From contig CABSMD010000096.1 of assembly GCA_902478725.1 (NCBI GenBank), forward strand, positions 1 through 8,809: 8,809 nt of DNA, read 5' to 3'. The translations under genes were made by a program, and so were the position numbers. The notes beneath the pieces were generated by a model. It did not search any database, was not told the DNA's origin, and was given only the letters and a program-made list of their open reading frames with translations. Shown piece by piece: positions 1 through 5,246 of this stretch (its first letter is position 1; each line of letters starts with the position of its first letter). Source of the stretch: an uncultured Clostridia bacterium (GTDB lineage: Bacteria > Bacillota > Clostridia > HGM11514).

Positions 1-252
1 TATTTTTTTATGCTCAGCCGCCTGTTTACCAAGCTGATTCTGGCAATACTGCGGCTGTTCGCTCTGTTCTTTCGTTTTTTGTACCGGATTTTGGCGGTAC
101 CCTGCCGCCTGCTTGCACGCCCGGTGCGGTTCGCCGGCAGAAAAACAAAGGGATTGTTCCGGCGGATTGGCTTTTTTCTGTCTGAGAAGCACAAAAAATG
201 GAAAAGAAATTTAAAAATGGTAAAAAAATTTTCTCGAAATGCCAAAAAATAA
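1..252 (+). CDS. yabQ: YabQ-like spore cortex protein, C-terminal part (partial)
   Basis: This is the 3' end of a gene whose start lies left of the window; the frame is open through base 1, so the ATG at 10 is probably internal. YabQ is a sporulation membrane protein needed for spore cortex formation and located around the forespore. The visible part has a hydrophobic, Leu/Phe/Arg-rich segment (roughly codons 4-35) followed by a very basic tail rich in Lys and Arg ending in NAKK, as in the C-terminal region of YabQ family proteins. The main support is context: the next two genes are divIC and an S1-domain yabR homologue, reproducing the yabP-yabQ-divIC-yabR order of spore-formers. The tail alone is low in information, so the call leans on synteny. 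A sporulation-specific promoter is expected upstream but is outside the window. Confidence 0.75.
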   Translation, partial: YFFMLSRLFTKLILAILRLFALFFRFLYRILAVPCRLLARPVRFAGRKTKGLFRRIGFFLSEKHKKWKRNLKMVKKFSRNAKK

Positions 253-262
253 AAAATTTATA

Positions 263-291
263 TTGAAAATATCATCCAAAAGGTTTATAAT
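263..291 (+). promoter_or_regulatory. Sigma-A promoter of divIC-yabR
   Basis: TTGAAA at 263-268 and TATAAT at 286-291 are separated by exactly 17 bp, which is near-consensus for the housekeeping sigma factor. The predicted transcription start is near 298, leaving a leader of only about 15 nt before the ATG at 313. It begins 10 bp after the yabQ stop, so it can uncouple vegetative divIC expression from the sporulation gene upstream. Confidence 0.8.
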
Positions 292-312
292 AGGATATAC
301 GGGGTGATGTCG

Positions 313-615
313 ATGGCAAAGGATAAAAAGGATACCAAAAAAAAGAAGCGTACCAGCAAATTCACAAAGCTATTCTGGCTTTTGGTGTTTGCCTATGCCG
401 GGTATGTTCTGGTGCAGCAGCAGTTTCAAATACATAATCTCAATGCCCAGGCCAATGAGATCACTTCCCAGATCGAAAAAGCCCAGGAAGAGAATGACGA
501 GCTCAACGCCGTAGCTGAATCGATCGGCACCGATGAGTATATTGAACGGATTGCCCGGCAGAAGCTCGGGTTTGTCAAACCGGATGAACAGGTGTTTGTC
601 GATACATCCAAATAA
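313..615 (+). CDS. divIC: Septum formation initiator DivIC/FtsB
   Basis: This is a bitopic division protein of 100 residues that in Firmicutes forms a complex with FtsL and DivIB at the septum. Visible order: a lysine-rich cytoplasmic tail (1-16), one membrane helix (about 18-34), a heptad-like coiled coil (about 38-68), and the family's hallmark C-terminal segment EYIERIARQKLGFVKPDEQVF-like at 75-95, where YIE, A.QKLG and P.E are the conserved points. Length is normal for the family. GTG 304 and ATG 307 are in frame upstream, but GGGGTGAT at 301-308 matches the 16S anti-Shine-Dalgarno very well and sits 6 nt before ATG 313, so 313 is the better start and the earlier codons lie inside the ribosome-binding site. 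It is followed 31 bp later by yabR, probably in one transcript. Confidence 0.9.
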   Translation: MAKDKKDTKKKKRTSKFTKLFWLLVFAYAGYVLVQQQFQIHNLNAQANEITSQIEKAQEENDELNAVAESIGTDEYIERIARQKLGFVKPDEQVFVDTSK

Positions 616-646
616 CTATTTCGTTACAAAAGGGGTTTATTTGTAA

Positions 647-1087
647 ATGCAGGTTAAAGTTGGTAGTGTTGTGGAAGGAAAAGTCACTGGGATCACAGAT
701 TTTGGGGCGTTTGTCCGTCTGCCGGACGGAAAGCAGGGGCTGGTACATATCTCAGAGATCGCGACGGAGTACGTCAAAAGCGTGCGGGATCATCTTAAGG
801 AGAATCAGGAGGTAAAGGTCAAGGTTCTCTCGGTTGACCCGAACGGGAAAATCCGCCTGTCGATCAAGCGCGCGGTGGAGCCGGAGGAGAAAAAGAAGCC
901 GGCACATCCCCCAAAGGTGTCACGCCCGGGCGATTACGACTGGAGCCGTCCGTCTAACCAAAACCTTTCGTTTGAAGAGAAGATGTCCAAGTTCAAAAAC
1001 GACAGCGAGGAGAGGATATCTGAATTCAAGCGGAGCGTGGATAACAAACGCGGCGGCGGTTATAAAAGGTCTTCCAATACCTATTGA
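647..1087 (+). CDS. yabR: S1-domain RNA-binding protein, YabR/GSP13 type
   Basis: The protein has 146 residues. The first 75 or so form a single S1 OB-fold: GSVVEGKVTGITDFGAFV near the start, then GLVHIS and a closing KVKVLSVD..GKIRLSIK strand pair, as in ribosomal protein S1, polynucleotide phosphorylase and the small YabR/YugI proteins. The remaining half (about 80-146) is low complexity, with a Pro/Lys-rich linker, an FEEKMSKF helix and a Gly/Arg-rich end, likely disordered and RNA-binding. These proteins associate with RNA or ribosomes; the exact target is not shown by the sequence. The start is fixed by an in-frame stop (TAA 644-646) directly before the ATG. AGGGG at 631-635 is a rather distant ribosome-binding site (11 nt). 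It follows divIC and shares its promoter by inference. Confidence 0.87.
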   Translation: MQVKVGSVVEGKVTGITDFGAFVRLPDGKQGLVHISEIATEYVKSVRDHLKENQEVKVKVLSVDPNGKIRLSIKRAVEPEEKKKPAHPPKVSRPGDYDWSRPSNQNLSFEEKMSKFKNDSEERISEFKRSVDNKRGGGYKRSSNTY

Positions 1088-1111
1088 CGGTTGCTTATCA
1101 TTTTTTATACT
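1084..1111 (+). promoter_or_regulatory. Probable sigma-A promoter of citrate synthase
   Basis: TTGACG at 1084-1089 and TATACT at 1106-1111 are separated by 16 bp, each with one mismatch to consensus. The -35 box overlaps the yabR stop codon. The predicted start near 1118 falls at the edge of the inverted repeat 1121-1164, so promoter and repeat probably belong to one control region. Confidence 0.6.
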
Positions 1112-1120
1112 GTGTTTCAT

Positions 1121-1164
1121 ACAATAATCTCTCGTATAGCACACGCAATACAGGAGATTATTGT
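1121..1164 (+). promoter_or_regulatory. Inverted repeat at the predicted citrate synthase transcription start
   Basis: The perfect 11-bp arms ACAATAATCTC (1121-1131) and GAGATTATTGT (1154-1164) start 33 bp apart, about three helical turns. Inside them GTAT (1134-1137) pairs with ATAC (1148-1151), leaving a 10-nt loop, so RNA could form a 44-nt hairpin with a single mismatch and one G-U pair. The bases after it (TGTATTTT, 1165-1172) are only moderately U-rich. It could be an operator, a 5' stability or attenuation hairpin, or the yabR terminator; the sequence alone does not decide. Confidence 0.65.
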
Positions 1165-1202
1165 TGTATTTTAAGAGAAAAACGAAAAGGAGGCTTGCAA
1201 AC

Positions 1203-2570
1203 ATGGCATATCATGAAATTACAGAAACGACGCCGGAAATTTTGAGGCTTACGGAGCTTTGCAAAAAGAACGACGCGATCGACCCGCAGCTGTACGGGAA
1301 GTACGAAGTAAAGCGGGGCTTGCGGGACATCAACGGAAAGGGTGTGCTGGCGGGACTGACCGAGATTTCGGAGGTGTGTTCCTCTAAGCTCAATGACAAG
1401 GGCGAGTCGGTTCCATGTGAAGGCAAGCTTTACTACCGGGGGATCGATATCGACCAGATTGTCCGTGGCTTCATCAGCGAGGAACGGTTTGGTTTTGAGG
1501 AGGTCGCTTATCTTCTGTTGTTCGGCGAGCTGCCGGATGAGAGGGAGCTGGTTGATTTCACCGCGTTGCTGGCGCATTACCGTTCGCTGCCGCCCAGCTT
1601 TGTGCGCGATATTATCATGAAGGCGCCCAGTACAGATATGATGATCACATTGGCCAGAAGCGTGCTGACACTGTATTCCTATGACGATAATGCCAATGAC
1701 ATTTCGCTGCCCAATGTGCTGCGTCAGTCTTTGCAGCTGATCGCACGGTTCCCGCTTTTATCGGTTTACGGCTACCAGGCCTACAGCCATTATTATGACG
1801 ACAATAGCCTGGTCATCCACCAGCCCAAGCCGGAGCTTTCCACGGCGGAGAACATTCTCCACCTTCTGCGGCCCGACAGCAAGTATACCCGGCTTGAAGC
1901 GAAAATATTAGACCTTGCGCTGGTGCTGCACGCGGAGCATGGCGGTGGGAACAATTCCACCTTCACCACCCACGTGGTCTCTTCCAGCGGTACCGACACC
2001 TACTCGTCTGTCGCGGCCTCGCTGGGTTCACTCAAAGGGCCGAAGCACGGCGGCGCCAACATCAAGGTGGTACAGATGATTGAGGACATGAAGAAAAAGG
2101 TGGCTCATTGGGACAACGAAGGAGAGATTGCCGATTATCTGACGGCTCTTCTGCATAAAAAGGCGTTTGACCGCGCCGGCCTGATCTATGGGATGGGCCA
2201 CGCCGTCTATTCCCTGTCCGACCCGCGCGCCAACATTTTTAAGGCGTTTGTCCAGAGTTTATCGGAAGAAAAAGGGCGGCAGGATGAATTTATGCTCTAT
2301 TCCAATGTGGAACGGCTTGCCCCCGAGATTATTGCCAAGGAACGCAAGATTTATAAGGGCGTCAGCGCAAATGTTGACTTCTACAGCGGGTTCGTTTACA
2401 GTATGCTTGACCTGCCCTCCGAGCTGTTTACACCGATCTTTGCCATCTCGAGGATCGTTGGCTGGAGTGCGCACCGCATTGAGGAGCTGTTAAACGCCGG
2501 TAAGATCATCCGGCCTGCTTATAAGACCGTGCAGGAGCATAATGCATACAAAAAGTTAAAAGACAGATAA
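1203..2570 (+). CDS. gltA: Citrate synthase (citrate/2-methylcitrate synthase family)
   Basis: The 455-residue enzyme condenses acetyl-CoA with oxaloacetate to citrate, the entry step of the oxidative TCA branch that feeds 2-oxoglutarate and glutamate synthesis in anaerobes. The catalytic triad is visible by motif: His246 in AEHGGGN, His282 in GPKHGGAN and Asp392 in NVDFYSG (equivalent to pig His274, His320 and Asp375). The substrate-binding GMGHAVYSLSDPRA is at 330-343; GHAV with DPR resembles the eukaryotic-type version. The N-terminal extension of about 70 residues before the conserved YYRGIDI core (77-83) is common in clostridial members. Start: the frame opens at TTG 1161, but AAGGAGG at 1187-1193 lies 9 nt before ATG 1203 and the extra residues would be encoded inside an inverted repeat. 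Some family members also use propionyl-CoA, which cannot be excluded. It has its own promoter upstream and a hairpin directly downstream. Confidence 0.95.
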   Translation: MAYHEITETTPEILRLTELCKKNDAIDPQLYGKYEVKRGLRDINGKGVLAGLTEISEVCSSKLNDKGESVPCEGKLYYRGIDIDQIVRGFISEERFGFEEVAYLLLFGELPDERELVDFTALLAHYRSLPPSFVRDIIMKAPSTDMMITLARSVLTLYSYDDNANDISLPNVLRQSLQLIARFPLLSVYGYQAYSHYYDDNSLVIHQPKPELSTAENILHLLRPDSKYTRLEAKILDLALVLHAEHGGGNNSTFTTHVVSSSGTDTYSSVAASLGSLKGPKHGGANIKVVQMIEDMKKKVAHWDNEGEIADYLTALLHKKAFDRAGLIYGMGHAVYSLSDPRANIFKAFVQSLSEEKGRQDEFMLYSNVERLAPEIIAKERKIYKGVSANVDFYSGFVYSMLDLPSELFTPIFAISRIVGWSAHRIEELLNAGKIIRPAYKTVQEHNAYKKLKDR

Positions 2571-2574
2571 AAGG

Positions 2575-2624
2575 ATACCTGGTCTAAAGGAAGCGATTCC
2601 ATTAGGCTAGGTATTTATATTTCC
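2575..2624 (+). terminator. Long hairpin after citrate synthase, probable terminator
   Basis: ATACCTGGTCTAA (2575-2587) pairs with TTAGGCTAGGTAT (2602-2614), including two G-U pairs. After one A-A mismatch the helix continues as GGAA/TTCC closed by a GCGA tetraloop (2593-2596, GNRA type). The following TTTATATTT is U-rich but interrupted. It starts 4 bp after the stop codon. The position fits a terminator; the imperfect tail and the lack of a clear promoter before the next gene leave room for partial readthrough. Confidence 0.6.
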
Positions 2625-2643
2625 AAGAAAGGAATGGATCAAA

Positions 2644-4026
2644 ATGTACCGGGTAAAGGTGAATGGGGAAGAAATATTGGTAAACCCTATGCGAGTCTCT
2701 GCTTACCCAATCAACAAGGTTTGGCAGGGGGCGCAAAGGCCGGTGGATCAGACGGAGGAGGCCTATTTCGTATCGTTTGACCTGGAGGAGACGCCGATAC
2801 AGCTTACAATCACAGTTGAGAGGGAGTTTAAGAGCTTTGAACTGCGGCCATTGGTACTTTCCGCCGTGGCAAACGGGAATACCATTTCACTGACACTTCA
2901 AAAACCATTACAATTTACCGTGGAAGTAGATGGGCATCATCATGCCCTGCATGTTTTTGTCAACCCTCCGGCTAAAAAACCGGAGGGCAAACTCCTTTAT
3001 TTCGGAAAAGGGAAGCATGAGGCTGGCCTGATCTGGCTGGAGTCAAATCAGACGCTTTATCTGGAAGAGGGCGCCATCGTATACGGTGCAATTTTTGCCA
3101 AAGATGCGGAAAATATAAAAATTATGGGTAGAGGCGTATTGAATTCATCGCCATACCGGCGGGGGAATGACGACGGCAAGGGAGGCCATGAGGTGAGGGA
3201 CGCGCTGGCCGCCCGTGGGCTTTCCCCAAAAGATATCAGCTATAGCGGGAGCCTGGTTTTATATCATTGTAAAAATGTGCTGATCGAGGGAATTACGCTG
3301 GTAGACTCCATGTTTTGGACCCTGATCGTACGCAACCGTTGCCAAGATATTACAATTGATAACATCAAAATAGTCGGGCAGTGGCGCTATAATTCAGACG
3401 GGATTGACATCTGCAATTCCCAAAATGTCCTGGTGAAAAACAGCTTCATCCGGTCATTTGACGACTGTATTGTAGCTCGCGGCGCCTATCTGGATGGGGA
3501 ATACGGCAGCGTGGAAAATGTACGGGTGGAGAATTGCGTCCTGTGGTGTGACTGGGGGATAGCGCTTGAGATTTGGTGCGGGGATAAAGATACCCAGGTC
3601 CGGAATATTGTGTTTGAGAAGAACTATATCATCCGGCTCAGTATGTGTGCCATTGATATCAGAACCTGGTTTGGCAGTTCCGACATCTTGGTAGAAGACG
3701 TTTTATATAAGGATATCTACATCAATTCGGAGGAATGCTATGCGACTCCTGTATTTGGTTCTCAGATGGAGGAAACACGCACCGCCCCTTCCGGTTATCG
3801 GCCGCACCTTTGCACGATCGTTGCGGAGAAGCTTGGGAAAAATTTAGGAAACCAGGCATGCGAGCCGGTAAAACCGGAAGGTCGGTTTCATCTTTTATAC
3901 CGTAATATAACCCTGGATCATATTGTGTATACCGGCGTCCCGCTGCCGGTTCGGATAGAGGAGCAGAAGGGGATACTGGAAATTCACAATGTTACCGTAG
4001 TCCGATCGGATAGCATCCCGCTGTAA
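2644..4026 (+). CDS. GH28-like right-handed beta-helix protein (polygalacturonase-related)
   Basis: The protein has 460 residues and no signal peptide, so it is probably cytoplasmic. Residues 1-110 look like a beta-sandwich. From about 118 to the end there are parallel-beta-helix coils with repeated N.LI..I and V..N..I patterns. Two polygalacturonase motifs can be seen: NSDGID at 250-255 (for NTDGID) and SFDDC at 271-275 (for GDD), which carry the catalytic aspartates of GH28. The third motif GHG is not recognisable; the corresponding coil reads CDWGIALEI around 302-310, and no clear RIK follows. It could be a glycosidase acting on imported oligosaccharides, or a divergent beta-helix enzyme; the substrate is unknown. 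AAAGGAATGG precedes ATG 2644. The ATG at 2634 is out of frame. The neighbour at 4231 is a putative sugar-binding protein. No convincing promoter lies between the hairpin at 2575-2614 and this gene. Confidence 0.75.
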   Translation: MYRVKVNGEEILVNPMRVSAYPINKVWQGAQRPVDQTEEAYFVSFDLEETPIQLTITVEREFKSFELRPLVLSAVANGNTISLTLQKPLQFTVEVDGHHHALHVFVNPPAKKPEGKLLYFGKGKHEAGLIWLESNQTLYLEEGAIVYGAIFAKDAENIKIMGRGVLNSSPYRRGNDDGKGGHEVRDALAARGLSPKDISYSGSLVLYHCKNVLIEGITLVDSMFWTLIVRNRCQDITIDNIKIVGQWRYNSDGIDICNSQNVLVKNSFIRSFDDCIVARGAYLDGEYGSVENVRVENCVLWCDWGIALEIWCGDKDTQVRNIVFEKNYIIRLSMCAIDIRTWFGSSDILVEDVLYKDIYINSEECYATPVFGSQMEETRTAPSGYRPHLCTIVAEKLGKNLGNQACEPVKPEGRFHLLYRNITLDHIVYTGVPLPVRIEEQKGILEIHNVTVVRSDSIPL

Positions 4027-4059
4027 CAATCCGTGTGCATGACTTTTGTGAACTTCCAA

Positions 4060-4088
4060 TTGATTTTTAGGACAAAAGATGATACAAT
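4060..4088 (+). promoter_or_regulatory. Probable sigma-A promoter of the 4231 gene
   Basis: TTGATT (4060-4065) and TACAAT (4083-4088) are spaced by 17 bp, matching consensus at 4 and 5 of 6 positions. The predicted start is near 4095, which would give a leader of about 135 nt that is largely structured. Confidence 0.5.
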
Positions 4089-4091
4089 GTA

Positions 4092-4159
4092 AGCAGCTTC
4101 CTTTTCTACAGGAAAATATCTGTCGGCGTAAGCTTTCCATCGAAGAAAAGGGAGTTGCT
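4092..4159 (+). promoter_or_regulatory. Large inverted repeat / structured leader
   Basis: AGCAGCTTCCTTTTC (4092-4106) can pair along all 15 positions with GAAAAGGGAGTTGCT (4145-4159), two of them as G-U. Inside, GGAAA (4111-4115) can pair with TTTCC (4134-4138), or alternatively ACAG (4108-4111) with CTGT (4120-4123). The U-run at 4173-4177 begins more than ten bases after the stem, so it is not a standard terminator. It lies at the predicted transcription start and may be a leader hairpin of the 4231 gene or a 3' hairpin of the GH28-like gene. Confidence 0.55.
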
Positions 4160-4230
4160 GGATACGACTGAATTTTTAGATAGGGCACAAAAGTTAGAGA
4201 AGCAATCATGATCAAAACGGGGGTATAAAT

Positions 4231-5121
4231 ATGACTGATAAGATTACGATACAGTGGCTATCTGCGGACGGTATGGTACGCGGAGAGGCGGACGGGGAAC
4301 AGTCGGCAACCCTCCGTCCGGCGGAGTATGCGCCGGGCGACAGGCTGTGCTTTTCCGGTGCGCGATACCTGTGGGTCAGGGTGGCCGAAGGTGTGAAGGA
4401 GAGCATGGTATTTTTGCCGGAGGGTGGTTTTACCTACCCCATCCCACAGGACGAGCAGGCCATACAGGGTTTCGCGCCGGGAACGTTTGCAGGTGCGCAG
4501 ACGGTGACTGCCCGACGGGCGGAGCGATCGGAGATCAGCGCCTACCGTAACCTGGCGCTCAACCCGGCAGACCGCAGGCTGGCTGAGGAGGTCGTCGATC
4601 CCGACGCGCCGGAATGGTCGAATCCGACCAATTCAGAGGCGGTTGCCGGCGGGCTTGTAGAATGCTTCCCACACGCCTATGCCAATCGTGTGACGCGCAA
4701 CGAGGGCTGTTTTTACGCCCGCAATGCCATCGACGGTCTGAGCAACAAGGGCGGCCACGGTGTTTATCCCTTCCATTCCTGGGGAGGCGCGGTACATAAG
4801 GATTTATCCCTGACGGTCTATTTCGGCCGTGCGGTTACGGTTGATAAAATCATCCTGCACCTGCGAAGCGATTATGGGCTCAACGACAAGGGGCAGGAGC
4901 ATGATACCTATTGGAACGTGGCGATTCTGGAATTTTCGGACGGTTCGGAGGTGGAGATCCACCCCGAAAAGACCGGCGACCCACAGGAGTTTCCCTTTGC
5001 GCCGCGTGAGACCACCTTTTTGAAATTCAAACGGATGGACCCCGTCCAGGTGGAAACCAGCCTGAATTTCGCCGCGCTCAATGAAATTGAGGTGTGGGGA
5101 ACGGACAACAATAGCCTGTAA
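4231..5121 (+). CDS. Galactose-binding-like / carbohydrate-binding protein, function unknown
   Basis: The protein has 296 residues with neither signal peptide nor membrane segment. Residues 1-95 resemble a small beta domain. From about 105 to 291 there is a discoidin-like (galactose-binding fold) module with conserved clusters: NPTNSEA (131-137), YARNAIDG (162-169), HGVYPFHSWG (176-185), LTVYFGR and DKIILHLRSD (194-214), DTYWNVAILEFSDGS (225-239) and a final LNEIEVWG (283-290), the usual closing strand of F5/8-type modules. Similar proteins are annotated in Clostridia only as carbohydrate-binding proteins; no catalytic motif was recognised. GGGGG at 4219-4223 is 7 nt before the ATG. It follows the GH28-like gene by 204 bp and has its own predicted promoter, so the two may act on the same sugar without being one strict operon; this is inference. 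Confidence 0.72.
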   Translation: MTDKITIQWLSADGMVRGEADGEQSATLRPAEYAPGDRLCFSGARYLWVRVAEGVKESMVFLPEGGFTYPIPQDEQAIQGFAPGTFAGAQTVTARRAERSEISAYRNLALNPADRRLAEEVVDPDAPEWSNPTNSEAVAGGLVECFPHAYANRVTRNEGCFYARNAIDGLSNKGGHGVYPFHSWGGAVHKDLSLTVYFGRAVTVDKIILHLRSDYGLNDKGQEHDTYWNVAILEFSDGSEVEIHPEKTGDPQEFPFAPRETTFLKFKRMDPVQVETSLNFAALNEIEVWGTDNNSL

Positions 5122-5135
5122 CGAAATAATAGAAT

Positions 5136-5165
5136 CTCCGGCCGGTGCCGGAGGTTTTTTCTTTT
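5136..5165 (+). terminator. Intrinsic terminator of the 4231 gene
   Basis: The perfect 7-bp GC-rich stem CTCCGGC/GCCGGAG (5136-5142, 5147-5153) has a CGGT loop and is followed by GTTTTTTCTTTT. It lies 15 bp after the stop codon. Confidence 0.93.
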
Positions 5166-5167
5166 GC

Positions 5168-5196
5168 TTGCTTTTTGGAAAGCATAGTGTTAAAAT
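5168..5196 (+). promoter_or_regulatory. Probable extended -10 promoter of the SLH protein gene
   Basis: TTGCTT (5168-5173) and TAAAAT (5191-5196) are spaced by 17 bp, with TG at 5188-5189 giving an extended -10. The dyad TGCTTT-TTGG-AAAGCA (5169-5184) lies across the -35 box and spacer and could be a repressor site or chance. The leader of about 45 nt contains the ribosome-binding site AGAGGGG. Confidence 0.5.
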
Positions 5197-5246
5197 GAAA
5201 CCAGATCAGTCAAATATTTCTAATAAAAAGAAAAGAGGGGATTTTA

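Noticed and set aside
1121..1172. Inverted repeat taken simply as the yabR terminator.
   Set aside because: The stem is AT-rich with a weak U-tail, and a good promoter (1084-1111) predicts that transcription starts at the repeat; kept as regulatory with terminator as an alternative.
1161..1202. Upstream TTG start adding 14 residues to citrate synthase.
   Set aside because: It lies within the inverted repeat, lacks a ribosome-binding site, and the ATG at 1203 has a perfect one.
4208..4228. Six-codon open frame ending 2 nt before the 4231 gene, possible leader peptide.
   Set aside because: Weak ribosome-binding site, no codon pattern suggestive of attenuation, and such short frames are common by chance.
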